Shown: positions 24,914-33,543, counted from the stretch's first letter. The stretch is DNA of 54,048 bases from an uncultured Marinobacter sp. (GCA_913057975.1 CAJXOQ010000007.1:1-54048); one strand, 5' to 3'. Numbers and translations: made by a program. The notes: generated from the letters alone by a model not told the origin.

Positions 24914-25795
24914 ATGAAGCCTATTCTGGATCTGGAGTTGTTGAATACCTTTGCAGTGGTGGTGGAGGCAGGCGGTTTTAAAGAGGCGTCGAGCCGCCTG
25001 TACCGCTCCCAGGCCGCTGTCAGTATGCAGATTAAACGATTGGAAGAGCAGATCGGCCATCGGCTTCTTGAGCGCAGTAATCAGGGTATCAAGCTCACGG
25101 AACCCGGGAAGACGTTGCTGGGCTACATCGACAGGCTGCTACGCCTCAATAACGAAACGCTCAGCGCGCTTAGCCTGGAGCCACTCCGGGGTCCTGTACA
25201 TTTCGGGATACCCACGGATTATGCCCAGACATTCTTGCAGAAGTTTATCCCGCGCATTCGGGACGCCTTTCCCGAGCTGGAGCCCCGAATTACCTGCGGT
25301 CGAAGCCGCAGGTTGCGGGAGTTGGTCACCGCTGGTGATCTCGACGTGGCTATCGTTACCGGGGAATCCCAGTTCGCACCGGAGAAAAGTCTGTGGTCGG
25401 AAGCGCTTTGCTGGTATGCCTCGGTTGGGCTACCCATCAATACAGAGGAGGCGTTGCCCGTCGCATTGCTGGAAAGTGATTGCGCGCTACGTGATTTCGC
25501 CGCCACGGATTTGAGGCAGTCCGGTCTGGACTACCATACGGTGATGACCAGTACCGACATGGCCAATCTTTATTCGGCGGTTGAATCGGGATTGGCCATC
25601 GCGCTGTTACCAGAGTCGTCGGTTATATCGTCCAGAGTGCGCCCGGTCCACCTGGACCAGCTACCCGGGCAACGGGTTCTGACGATGAATATCATCAATG
25701 CTGGCACTTTGACCCCCGGTTTTCTGGAGCCGTTGCAAGGATGCCTGCTTGGCGCCGCCCGAGCCACTCACGATCAGTCAAACGCCAGAGCGTGA
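24914..25795 (+). CDS. LysR-family transcriptional regulator
   Basis: A 293-residue LysR protein beginning MKPILDLELLNTFAVVVEAG, with helix-turn-helix FKEASSRLYRSQAAVSMQIKRLEEQ and LLERSNQGIKLTEPGKTLLG. The effector domain starts with GPVHFGIPTDYAQTFLQKFI and contains LVTAGDLDVAIVTG. It belongs to a different LysR branch from the CrgA-like proteins. It is divergent from the MDR gene at 24754 and convergent with the cupin gene ending at 25825. Confidence 0.92.
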   Translation: MKPILDLELLNTFAVVVEAGGFKEASSRLYRSQAAVSMQIKRLEEQIGHRLLERSNQGIKLTEPGKTLLGYIDRLLRLNNETLSALSLEPLRGPVHFGIPTDYAQTFLQKFIPRIRDAFPELEPRITCGRSRRLRELVTAGDLDVAIVTGESQFAPEKSLWSEALCWYASVGLPINTEEALPVALLESDCALRDFAATDLRQSGLDYHTVMTSTDMANLYSAVESGLAIALLPESSVISSRVRPVHLDQLPGQRVLTMNIINAGTLTPGFLEPLQGCLLGAARATHDQSNARA

Positions 25796-25824
25796 CGATG
25801 TAACCCACGATCACGGTAATTTCT

Positions 25825-26652
25825 CTACTTTACGGTGTACCGGCTGTTCGTGCGGATATAAAGGGTCGCTGCCCTATCCCTGTCGTTTGCTATTCGGTGC
25901 GTGAAGCGCCCTGTCGATTCGATATAGCTTCCAGCCTCGAGGTGCTTTTCAGTATCCAGACCCTTTGCCTGGTAGGTAACCTCGCCACCGATCACAACCG
26001 CGCGAAATTCGCTGGCATTCGTACGGATTTCTCCCTCAAAGCCGGACGCAATCTTGATCATTGAGCCGCCCACATCGGCATCACTATCCCATACGAACGT
26101 GGCTTCCACGTTGTCCGCTTCAATATTGTGTAGCTCACTGTTATTGAGCCAGACAATATTGGTTTCATGCAGGTTGAGCGGGCGTTCGCCGTTATCAAAT
26201 TTCTCGTCGGAAGGCTTAACCAGATAGGGACCGGAGTCTATCTCCAGGTAAATCAGATTGGTGTCGCCATTTGCCGCGGTTGTATGATCTTCGCCGGCTG
26301 GCTGTGTCCAGAAAGACCCGGGCGGCATCCACATTTTTTGTGCATCTGGGTCGTCGTTATGCATCAGCCCTTCGATGACAACGCCGCGATACGTAATATT
26401 GTGAATATGGGGAGGAGACTCAAAACCCTGCTTGAACCGAACAAGCATTCCGGTGGCGCTGTCGGTCGTGCGATCTCCCCAAAGGTCTGCCGCACCAGGG
26501 CTCAGTACGCCGCGAAGAGGATTACGATACCCCCACTCAACGTCATCAGCCGGCACAACTTTCACGAGAGAACCGCTGTTTTCGGTGTCGGCATTCGCCA
26601 CCGTCGCGGTACCGGCAACCATCAGTGCACAAAACAGCCTGCTGGAAAACAT
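25825..26652 (-). CDS. Secreted bicupin, DUF4437 family
   Basis: A 275-residue protein with a Sec signal peptide (MFSSRLFCALMVAGTATVANA) and two cupin domains. The first cupin holds a full metal-binding set: His-Ile-His in PPHIHNITYRG, Glu in VIEGLMH, and His in PAGEDHTTAA. The second (about residues 170-275, FRAVVIGGEVTYQAKGL) lacks the paired His and is probably structural. Family members have no established reaction. GGAG precedes the ATG. It lies 144 bp downstream of a LysR gene on the same strand, so it could be read from that message or from its own promoter. Confidence 0.85.
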   Translation of the reverse strand: MFSSRLFCALMVAGTATVANADTENSGSLVKVVPADDVEWGYRNPLRGVLSPGAADLWGDRTTDSATGMLVRFKQGFESPPHIHNITYRGVVIEGLMHNDDPDAQKMWMPPGSFWTQPAGEDHTTAANGDTNLIYLEIDSGPYLVKPSDEKFDNGERPLNLHETNIVWLNNSELHNIEADNVEATFVWDSDADVGGSMIKIASGFEGEIRTNASEFRAVVIGGEVTYQAKGLDTEKHLEAGSYIESTGRFTHRIANDRDRAATLYIRTNSRYTVK

Positions 26653-26796
26653 TTGATAGCTCCACTTTAAATATGATGAGAGCTACAAGCCTAGTCGCCG
26701 CGATATCGGATAAAAACGGGCAGTTTCCGATTTTAGTTTTCGTAAAAACGAAGTAATTCCCAGGGAACTTTCGTCATTAAGGGGAGCGTAACGTCG

Positions 26797-27681
26797 TTAC
26801 AGGCTTTTCCAACGTGCACTGAAGAAATCCAGAAACACCTGAATGCGCGCAGACAGTGTTGTGTTCCTGTAGTACACGGCGTTGACCAACTCTCTTGGAT
26901 TGGGGCGCACCAGTTGATCCCCCATCAGTTCCACCAAGTCGCCTCGTTCAAGGTCCTTGTCGATCATGAACCGTGAAAGATACGCCAGACCGTTTCCGCC
27001 GAGGCAGAGTTGGCGTACGGCTTCCCCACTGCTGGCTCGTACCGTCGGTCTGATTCGTATCCCTTCGCCAAAATGCCAGACATTCAAAGCTTCCGGTGCG
27101 GTGAAGCCGATGGTGTCGTGGCCCGCGAGAGATTCCGGCGAGTCGCAGCCACCACGCCGATTCAGGTAGTCCGGCGAAGCCACCACTGACAGCGGAGACC
27201 GACCCAATGCCTTGGCATGGAGCGTCGAGTCTTCAAGGCTTCCGATTCGGATAGCCACATCAATCCGTCGTTCCAGCAGGTCGACAATCTGATCACTTGC
27301 CGTCAATTCCAGTTCAATGTGCGGATAGGCGGCTCGAAACTCCCGGACATGAGGCACGATCTGATGCAACAGGAATGGGTTTGCGGCGTCCACCCGTAGG
27401 CGGCCCGCCGGCCTTTGTTTACGTATGGCCAATTGCTCTTCGGCTTCTTCCAGCGAAGCCAGGCCATCTCTCACCTTCGCGACAAACAGTCGCCCTTCTT
27501 CGGTTAGGCCCACTTTGCGGGTGGTTCGGTTCAGCAGCGTTGTGTTCAAGCTCTGTTCGAGGCGTGAGACCGCTCGCGACACCCGGGTCACGGATACGTC
27601 AAGTTGTTCTGCCGCGCTACTAAAGCTTCCGCTGTCCACCACTGACAGCAGGAAGTGAAGATCGTCCGATCGACTTTTCAT
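26797..27681 (-). CDS. LysR-family transcriptional regulator (CrgA-like)
   Basis: A 294-residue LysR protein: MKSRSDDLHFLLSVVDSG, helix-turn-helix FSSAAEQLDVSVTRVSRAVS, LLNRTTRKVGLTEEG, and effector-domain signatures LELTASDQIVDLLERRIDVA and VASPDYLNRRGG of the CrgA-like branch. GGAAAATG provides a ribosome site. It is divergent from the MFS transporter at 27789, and two copies of an 11-bp sequence lie between them. A multidrug transporter is the expected target, but that transporter is damaged here. Confidence 0.93.
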   Translation of the reverse strand: MKSRSDDLHFLLSVVDSGSFSSAAEQLDVSVTRVSRAVSRLEQSLNTTLLNRTTRKVGLTEEGRLFVAKVRDGLASLEEAEEQLAIRKQRPAGRLRVDAANPFLLHQIVPHVREFRAAYPHIELELTASDQIVDLLERRIDVAIRIGSLEDSTLHAKALGRSPLSVVASPDYLNRRGGCDSPESLAGHDTIGFTAPEALNVWHFGEGIRIRPTVRASSGEAVRQLCLGGNGLAYLSRFMIDKDLERGDLVELMGDQLVRPNPRELVNAVYYRNTTLSARIQVFLDFFSARWKSL

Positions 27682-27690
27682 TTCATTTTC

Positions 27691-27733
27691 CGCAAAAGTA
27701 TTTTTTAAAAACCACTGTTTATCGCAAAAGTAT
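27691..27733. promoter_or_regulatory. 11-bp direct repeat, candidate operator
   Basis: CGCAAAAGTAT occurs at 27691-27701 and 27723-27733, 32 bp apart (about three helical turns, same face). The pair fills the gap between the divergent LysR gene (27681) and MFS gene (27789). Confidence 0.55.
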
Positions 27734-27788
27734 GCGGCCGCAAACTAGGCATCGTCAATTCATTCCCGCTCACTGCTAAGGAGCCGCT

Positions 27789-28736
27789 ATGCCCGTTGCA
27801 CTTTTCGCACTCACTTTGAGTGCCTTTGCGATTGGGACCACCGAGTTTGTCATTGTCGGACTGGTTCCCACCATTGCCCAGGATCTGGGCGTTACCCTCC
27901 CGTCTGCTGGCCTTCTGGTCAGTTTGTACGCGCTAGGTGTTGCTATAGGTGCACCGGTACTCACCGCCCTGACCGTTGCCCTGGTAACGGGCGTTCCCCT
28001 GGGAACCTTTATCGGACAGACGTTCGGGTGGCGAGCCACCTTCCTGACCGTCGCCGTACTGGGGGCCATCGCGTTGATCGGCAGTGCCTTTTTGGTGCCC
28101 AGGAACCTGGAGCAGTCAAAGCCGGCAACCCTGCGTCAGCAGCTTGAGGTCATCACTCACCCGAGACTGCTGCTGGTGTACGCGATGACCGCTATTGGGT
28201 ACGGCGGTACGTTCACGGCATTCACCTACCTGACCCCGATCCTCGAAGAAGTCACCGGTTTTGCCTCCGGCATGGTCAGCCTTCTGCTGCTCGTCTACGG
28301 TGTGTCTGTGGCCGCTGGCAATATCTGGGGTGGTAAATTGGCCGATCGTTTCGGGCCAACCTCAGCGCTGTACATCGTTTTTGGCGGCCTGGCGGCCATC
28401 CTGTTCGTTCTGACCTTCAGCGCTTACAATCCGGTTGCAGCCGTGATCACCCTTCTGGTTTGGGGTGCATTTGCCTTCGGCAATGTGCCAGGCTTGCAGG
28501 TGTATGTGGTCCAACTGGCTGAACGTTACACTCCGCATTCCGTGGATGTCGCTTCCGGCCTGAACATCGCGGCCTTCAACATTGGGATTGCCGTCGGCGC
28601 CTGGCTCGGAGGCCATGTGGTGGCCGACATGGGGCTGATGAACACGCCCTGGATTGGCGGCGTGATTGTTCTCAGTGCGCTGCTTCTGACCCGCATTTCC
28701 GCCACCCTGGATAACCACGAAACGGCTACCGCCTGA
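27789..28736 (+). CDS. MFS transporter (YdhP/AraJ-type) with a large in-frame internal deletion
   Basis: A 315-residue frame whose ends match the drug:proton antiporter group of YdhP. It opens MPVALFALTLSAFAIGTTEF and continues normally through TM1 to GAPVLTAL (about residue 61). It then jumps straight to TVALVTGVPLGTF, which in relatives stands about 75 residues later. E. coli YdhP is about 389 residues, so the missing length fits exactly. The gap removes the cytoplasmic loop 2-3 motif and roughly TM2 end to TM4, including the Arg of TM4. The rest, TM5 to TM12, is intact. The junction CTGACCG resembles what both flanks would encode (ALTG and GLTV), pointing to loss between short direct repeats. 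The product is unlikely to transport. Confidence 0.85.
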   Translation: MPVALFALTLSAFAIGTTEFVIVGLVPTIAQDLGVTLPSAGLLVSLYALGVAIGAPVLTALTVALVTGVPLGTFIGQTFGWRATFLTVAVLGAIALIGSAFLVPRNLEQSKPATLRQQLEVITHPRLLLVYAMTAIGYGGTFTAFTYLTPILEEVTGFASGMVSLLLLVYGVSVAAGNIWGGKLADRFGPTSALYIVFGGLAAILFVLTFSAYNPVAAVITLLVWGAFAFGNVPGLQVYVVQLAERYTPHSVDVASGLNIAAFNIGIAVGAWLGGHVVADMGLMNTPWIGGVIVLSALLLTRISATLDNHETATA

Positions 28737-28745
28737 TCTCTGAAT

Positions 28746-28765
28746 GGCCTCCCGACAGGGAGGCC
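28746..28765 (+). terminator. Terminator-like hairpin
   Basis: GGCCTCCC (28746-28753) pairs perfectly with GGGAGGCC (28758-28765) around GACA. No T-run follows. It lies 9 bp after the MFS stop and suggests that the next gene is transcribed separately. Confidence 0.6.
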
Positions 28766-28904
28766 CAATATCCACTTTCAGTCTACGATGTCATTATCAC
28801 GTATATGAATAGCAGGCATATGGTTTCAGAGTTTCAATTCTGGCTTTGCCCCGTGCAAGATGTTTCCGCAGACACTCGTTATTTAATTGAGAGAGGCACC
28901 ATCG

Positions 28905-29903
28905 ATGAGCACACCGAAAGCGCATACGCATAACCGCGACCACAGCCTGGGCTTTTTCAATTATCTGGATAAATCCACCGAGTCATCACTCTACCGAAAT
29001 GGCAAGGTGTTGATACGCAGGGATACGGGCGGAAACGACAGCGAAATGCAGGGAGTCGTGCACGACAAGCAAGAAAAGAAGGTTCACAACGGTCGCGTTT
29101 TTTCAGGCGATCAGCGTCTTAGCCTTGCCACCAACGGATTCGAGTTGCTGACCCGGCCACTCGCACAACCTGGTCTGGATTTTCTGGATCAGCAACAGGT
29201 CGTCCAGTACTACTACCCGGAATGCGCAAAAGTCATAGAGGAAGCGACCGGTGGCCGTGCATTTGCCTTCGACCACAATGTCCGCTCGGTGCTCGGAAAA
29301 CAAAGCGGAAAACAGATATCAGGCGGACAGCAAGTACAGGAGCCTTTGCACCTGGTGCATGGCGATTATACGCTAACCAGTGCCCCCCAGCGCTTGCGCG
29401 ACCTGGCGAACCCTCCCGGCAGCAATGACACTCTGCGCAGTGTTCTTGGCGACAGCGAGTCATTGATCTCCAATGAAACGGTCGAGCGTGCGCTCGCAGA
29501 AGGTGGCCGTTTTGCGATTATCAACCTGTGGCGAAATATATCCAGCGAGCCTGTGGCCACACATCCCCTGGCACTGTGCGATAGCCAGACAGTCAACCCG
29601 GAAGACCTGGTCGTATTTGAAATTCACTACCAGGACCGTCTCGGGGAAAACTATTTTGCAAAACACGCCGAGCGCCATCACTGGTACTACTTCACGGAGA
29701 TGACGGGGGATGAAGCGCTACTGATTAAACAATGGGATTCGGCGGGGCCGCTGGCGAGATCTGCCGGCGAGCAGGCTGATGCGAGTGATCCGCGATCGCC
29801 CTCCACGTTCAGCTTCCATAGCGCGTTCGAAGATCCTGCCACACCTTACGGTGCGCCGGATCGCCAAAGCATCGAAGTGCGCTGCATCGTCATCTACGAC
29901 TAA
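28905..29903 (+). CDS. CmcJ/NvfI-family (2-oxoglutarate/Fe(II)-type) oxidoreductase
   Basis: A 332-residue protein matching the CmcJ/NvfI/AsqJ-neighbour family seen in fungal secondary metabolism and scattered bacteria. The family blocks are VVQYYYPE, LVHGDYT (the HxD of the Fe site), FAIINLWRNISSEPVATHPLA, DLVVFEIHYQDRLGENYFAK, HHWYYFTEMTGDEALLIKQW and FHSAFEDP with the second His. GAGAGG precedes ATG 28905, so the longer frame from 28887 is rejected. No biosynthetic enzymes surround it. It is separated from the damaged MFS gene by a hairpin and 168 bp, and convergent with an MFS gene. The substrate is unknown. Confidence 0.82.
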   Translation: MSTPKAHTHNRDHSLGFFNYLDKSTESSLYRNGKVLIRRDTGGNDSEMQGVVHDKQEKKVHNGRVFSGDQRLSLATNGFELLTRPLAQPGLDFLDQQQVVQYYYPECAKVIEEATGGRAFAFDHNVRSVLGKQSGKQISGGQQVQEPLHLVHGDYTLTSAPQRLRDLANPPGSNDTLRSVLGDSESLISNETVERALAEGGRFAIINLWRNISSEPVATHPLALCDSQTVNPEDLVVFEIHYQDRLGENYFAKHAERHHWYYFTEMTGDEALLIKQWDSAGPLARSAGEQADASDPRSPSTFSFHSAFEDPATPYGAPDRQSIEVRCIVIYD

Positions 29904-29967
29904 ATTACCAATGAAACGGGGCAGATAATGACATTGCCATTTGCGCATCTACCACTTGGACCAGATC

Positions 29968-31164
29968 TCATTGGTTGACGAATCCGGGGGTCGGCTTTTC
30001 GCTAACCTCCCGGGTCTTGGCTATTAGCATTAGGGCACTACCCACTATCATCGCGGCCGCCGCCGCGTAGAGTCCAACCGAGTAATCTCCGTTATATTCC
30101 CGGAGCAGACCGGTAATCATTGGAGCTACAATCTGGGCAATTCCATAAGCGATCGTCATTTTTCCCATGAATCTGGCAGGCTGGGAGGGGTAGAAGCGAC
30201 CGGCCATGGTCAGCACAAGACAGACAATGCCGACAAAGGTACCTCCGAAAAGAATCGCACCTAACATCGTTAACAGGATGCTGGGTTCAATGACTGGCAA
30301 CAAAATACCCACAGCCTGGAGCAGACTTGCAGTAATCAAAGCATTCAGATTGCCAATTCTTCGCGCAATCAGGTCCCAAAGAATAGCACTGGGCGCTGCC
30401 GCAAGCCCCATTACCATGAACGCCCAGACACCCTTCCCCTCCAGCCCGGGCAGCTCATCTACAATCGCGACAATAAACGTGGCACTCACAACAAAGCCGA
30501 CACCGGCGCAAAAATATGCAGCGGTAAGAAGCCCCATGAACGCTTTACCCGGCGGGGAGTCCTTCATGGATCTACCACTGGTGTTGACTGTCGCCGATTC
30601 GGGCCGTGGTAACCATGCCCAGGCCGGAACCAGCATCGCACCTCCGATCACGGTAAGCACCAGCCATTGCTGGCGCCAATCAAGCCAAGTGTTCATCAAC
30701 TCAACTGCAACCGCACACACAACCATTCCCAGCCCAACGCCACTGAACTGAATGCCCAACTCGCTACGGTGGTTGTGACGGATCAGCCAGTTCAGTACCA
30801 ACCCGGAACCAATCAACATGCCGGCGGCACAACTCAGCCCCGCCAGAAAGCGCAGGATTGACCAGAGCCACAGGTTCTCAGTCAGTCCCATACCGGCTGT
30901 CGTTATGACCGCAACCACCAACCCAATGCGATAGAGGCGGTCCTTTAATTCCAGATCACTGATCACAGACGCAACGACCGCACCCACGAGGTATCCGAGA
31001 TAGTTAATCGCTGCAAGCCAACCTCCGTCCGCCGCTCCCAAGTCGGTATGTTCCTGCATGGCCGGCAGCAAAGGCGTATACGCAAAACGGGCTATGCCCA
31101 TGACCAAAATCAGGTTGAGCACCCCTGCGGTTAAAACCTTGCAGCGTTGAATGGGGTCGTTCAT
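29968..31164 (-). CDS. YbfB/YjiJ-family MFS transporter
   Basis: A 398-residue inner-membrane transporter with twelve predicted helices. MGIARFAYTPLLPAMQ in TM1, AAINYLGYLVGAVVAS in TM2 and RFLAGLSCAAGMLIGSG in TM4 are the signatures of the YbfB/YjiJ branch. GAGG stands six bases before the ATG. It is the last gene of a probable three-gene operon (SDR, isomerase-like, MFS) with gaps of 26 and 56 bp. Its neighbours suggest import or export of an aromatic or glutathione-linked compound, but that is inference. Confidence 0.93.
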   Translation of the reverse strand: MNDPIQRCKVLTAGVLNLILVMGIARFAYTPLLPAMQEHTDLGAADGGWLAAINYLGYLVGAVVASVISDLELKDRLYRIGLVVAVITTAGMGLTENLWLWSILRFLAGLSCAAGMLIGSGLVLNWLIRHNHRSELGIQFSGVGLGMVVCAVAVELMNTWLDWRQQWLVLTVIGGAMLVPAWAWLPRPESATVNTSGRSMKDSPPGKAFMGLLTAAYFCAGVGFVVSATFIVAIVDELPGLEGKGVWAFMVMGLAAAPSAILWDLIARRIGNLNALITASLLQAVGILLPVIEPSILLTMLGAILFGGTFVGIVCLVLTMAGRFYPSQPARFMGKMTIAYGIAQIVAPMITGLLREYNGDYSVGLYAAAAAMIVGSALMLIAKTREVSEKPTPGFVNQ

Positions 31165-31220
31165 AGATTCCTCAGGAGTGACGAAAGTGACATTGGTGTT
31201 AACGCGGAAGACAGCTCAGG

Positions 31221-31805
31221 TTATCCAAGCGCTCGCTTGACCCAGTCCATACGGTCCTGGCCAAAGAACATTTCGTCATTGACGAAGAAGGTGGGGGCTC
31301 CGAACACGCCCCTCTTGGCGGCGTCATCCGTCGCCTCGATCAGCGCTGTTTTTATCTGGGGTTGCGCCATCGCGCCCGCTACCTGTTCCGGATCAAAACC
31401 AGCGTTGGTTAAGATCTCCCTCAATGCATCCGGGGATGAAAGGTCCTCTCCCTGGGCCCATGCGGCTGAAAACATTGCCTGGTTGTAGGATTCGATTTGT
31501 CCGTTCGATAGCGCCCAGAGAGCCCCTCTCATTGCATTGACCGTGCTGAAAATAAAGTGCGGGTTAAACCGGTACGGAATGCCATAGTGATCGGCATGGC
31601 GCTGAAAATCGGTCTTTATCCATTCCCATTTGGCTTCAACGGTCACCGGAGACGTATTGCCTGTGGCCTTGAAAATACCCCCGAGAAGAATCGGCTTGTA
31701 ATTGATACGGGCGCCTGTCCCCTCCGTCAGTTCATTCAACCGCATCCAGGCGAAATAGGACGCGGGGCTTATGAAATCATAATAAAAGTCGATATTCGTA
31801 CTCAT
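31221..31805 (-). CDS. 2-hydroxychromene-2-carboxylate isomerase-like (kappa GST/DsbA fold)
   Basis: A 194-residue protein of the kappa-class glutathione transferase/HCCA isomerase group. IDFYYDFISPASYFAW contains the Ser-Pro that replaces CxxC and activates glutathione in this group. A helical insertion follows, and GVFGAPTFFVNDEMFFGQDR holds the cis-Pro and the C-terminal block. HCCA isomerases act with glutathione in naphthalene-type degradation, but most chromosomal homologues are uncharacterised. ATG 31805 is chosen because AGAGG is well spaced for it and too close to ATG 31811. It is the middle gene of the SDR-isomerase-MFS operon. Confidence 0.92.
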   Translation of the reverse strand: MSTNIDFYYDFISPASYFAWMRLNELTEGTGARINYKPILLGGIFKATGNTSPVTVEAKWEWIKTDFQRHADHYGIPYRFNPHFIFSTVNAMRGALWALSNGQIESYNQAMFSAAWAQGEDLSSPDALREILTNAGFDPEQVAGAMAQPQIKTALIEATDDAAKRGVFGAPTFFVNDEMFFGQDRMDWVKRALG

Positions 31806-31831
31806 CGTCATTACCTCTTGTTGGAAAGGAT

Positions 31832-32563
31832 TTACCAGGGCTCAGAAAATGGCCGCGCATCCTGCTCGAATGTCCAGGCTGACCGGGGTTGTGTATGGAG
31901 ATGCCAGTAAATGTCGGCAAGATCATCGGGCTCGATGATGCCACCCTCCCCCTTACTGGCATAAAGATCAGGCAGAAATTCAGCGGTCGCCTCGTTTCGT
32001 ATCAGTCCATCAACAATAACGTGACCTACGTGGATTCCTTTTGGTCCAAGCTCCCGCGCCATGCTTTGAGCCAGGGCCCGTAACGCGTGCTTACCGCCCG
32101 CAAAGGCAGAAAAACCGGCTCCACCTCTCAGGCTTGCCGATGCACCGGTGAACAGGATGGTACCCTCGTTACGGGTCAGCATCTTCGCCGCCACCTCCCG
32201 GCCCACCAGAAAGCCCGCCAGCGCACACATCTCCCAGACTTTCTGGTACACCCGGGCGGTTGTTTCGCAGAGATCGAATCGAACGTTTCCACCCACGTTG
32301 AAGACAACCACCTGTATTGGGCCCAGCTCTGATTCCACTCGATTGATCAGCTCCGTTACTTGCGTCTCATCACGGGCGTCGGAATGAATTGCCGTTGCCG
32401 TGGACCCGATGTCGCTGATTTCACGACCGAGCTTTTCCAGATCTCCCCGGCGACGGGTCACCACGAGATGGAATCCTTCCCTGGCGAATCGGCGCGCGAT
32501 CGCCGACCCTAAATGATCACCAGCCCCAACCACCAACGCGATGGGTTTGTCGGTCGTGCCCAT
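31832..32563 (-). CDS. Atypical SDR with Phe for the catalytic Tyr (SDR_c10-like)
   Basis: A 243-residue short-chain dehydrogenase relative. The cofactor loop is VVGAGDHLGSAIAR, an incomplete match to the normal TGxxxGxG. The usual YxxxK is FAGGK (in GFSAFAGGKHALRALAQ), with Phe for the catalytic Tyr while Lys and the Ser of TGASASL remain. This is the known pattern of the SDR_c10 subgroup, so it is not a sequencing fault. ATG 32563 gives the normal start MGTTDKPIALVV; the frame is open to 32620. It is the first gene of the SDR-isomerase-MFS operon and divergent from the LysR gene at 32668. Classical dehydrogenase activity is doubtful. Confidence 0.9.
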   Translation of the reverse strand: MGTTDKPIALVVGAGDHLGSAIARRFAREGFHLVVTRRRGDLEKLGREISDIGSTATAIHSDARDETQVTELINRVESELGPIQVVVFNVGGNVRFDLCETTARVYQKVWEMCALAGFLVGREVAAKMLTRNEGTILFTGASASLRGGAGFSAFAGGKHALRALAQSMARELGPKGIHVGHVIVDGLIRNEATAEFLPDLYASKGEGGIIEPDDLADIYWHLHTQPRSAWTFEQDARPFSEPW

Positions 32564-32618
32564 GTTCCGTCCCCTTATTCCGTTGTGATGCTGGTAAAAG
32601 CGTATCCCACCCAATAAC

Positions 32619-32636
32619 ATAATTAAAATCGATTAT
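32619..32636. promoter_or_regulatory. Candidate LysR operator (AT-rich dyad)
   Basis: ATAAT (32619-32623) and ATTAT (32632-32636) are inverted around eight bases, with T-N11-A pairs at 32620/32632 and 32623/32635. It lies between the divergent SDR (32563) and LysR gene (32668). Confidence 0.35.
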
Positions 32637-32667
32637 ATGAATGCCAACCACAACCAATGGTTATGTT

Positions 32668-33543
32668 ATGGAGTTGCAGCAATTACGCCTGTTTCTGGCG
32701 GCCGCAGAATCAGAGAGCTTCACTCGCGGGGCACGGCGAGCGTTCGTTTCACAACCCGCTCTATCGGCATCCATTGCGAAGCTGGAAGATGAGCTTGGAG
32801 TCAAGCTATTCACCCGGAACAAGCGCAACGTTGTATTGACGCCAGCGGGAAGGACCCTAATGGAGCGCGCAACTCGAATTGTCGAAGAATGCAATAAGGC
32901 TCGTGACGAGCTGAAACATCACGATCAACAACGCATGATCAGGCTTGGTGTTATTAATACCTTATCCATTGCGCACGTTGCCCGCTTGATCGAGCCTTAC
33001 CGGCGAGAAAATCGCAGATTAAGATTGCAGGTGTTTGACGCGAACAAAGAAGAAATGGAGAAACTGGCAGAAAGCGGCCGAATCGATATGGCTTTAACTC
33101 TGCTTACGGATCGTCCTGGCAACGGTCGTCGTTTTACTCACTCGAAACCGCTCTTTTCAGAGTCTTATAGCGTCGCAATGGCCACTCACCATCACCTCTG
33201 CAAGTCACCGTCACTCACGCTTGCGGACCTGGAGAATGAACCGTTTGTCTCGCGGTCACATTGTGAGTATCGACAATTGCTGCAACACCTGTTGAAGTCA
33301 ACCGGCACGCGCCTGAACGTCGCGTACGTAACCAATCAGGATGACCGTGCACTGTCCCTGGTGGAACAGGGTGTTGGAATTGCGATCGTTCCAGAACACT
33401 ACGATTCACCTAATATCGTCAAACGTCCACTTGCTGAGCTCTCCGCAGAACGGTCGATTGGTTTTGAGTGGGGAGTTAGCGAGAATCAGGACGAAGTTGA
33501 TCGGTTTGTTGACTTTGCCTTGACGGCCCGATGGCCTGACTGA
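32668..33543 (+). CDS. LysR-family transcriptional regulator (CynR/CbbR-like)
   Basis: A 291-residue LysR protein that opens MELQQLRLFLAAAESESFTR, with helix-turn-helix GARRAFVSQPALSASIAKLEDE and LFTRNKRNVVLTPAGRTL. The effector domain begins IRLGVINTLSIAHVARLI and contains SGRIDMALTLL. ATG 32668 is preferred to the in-frame ATG 32641, which adds nine uncharacteristic residues. It is divergent from the SDR-isomerase-MFS operon, its likely target. A P-loop kinase-like gene begins 14 bp after its stop on the same strand. Confidence 0.92.
   Translation: MELQQLRLFLAAAESESFTRGARRAFVSQPALSASIAKLEDELGVKLFTRNKRNVVLTPAGRTLMERATRIVEECNKARDELKHHDQQRMIRLGVINTLSIAHVARLIEPYRRENRRLRLQVFDANKEEMEKLAESGRIDMALTLLTDRPGNGRRFTHSKPLFSESYSVAMATHHHLCKSPSLTLADLENEPFVSRSHCEYRQLLQHLLKSTGTRLNVAYVTNQDDRALSLVEQGVGIAIVPEHYDSPNIVKRPLAELSAERSIGFEWGVSENQDEVDRFVDFALTARWPD

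Noticed and set aside
31902..31955. Loss of the catalytic Tyr in the SDR as a sign of a pseudogene
   Set aside because: The Phe-for-Tyr change, with the Lys kept and an altered Gly loop, is the normal pattern of one SDR subgroup and the frame is intact.
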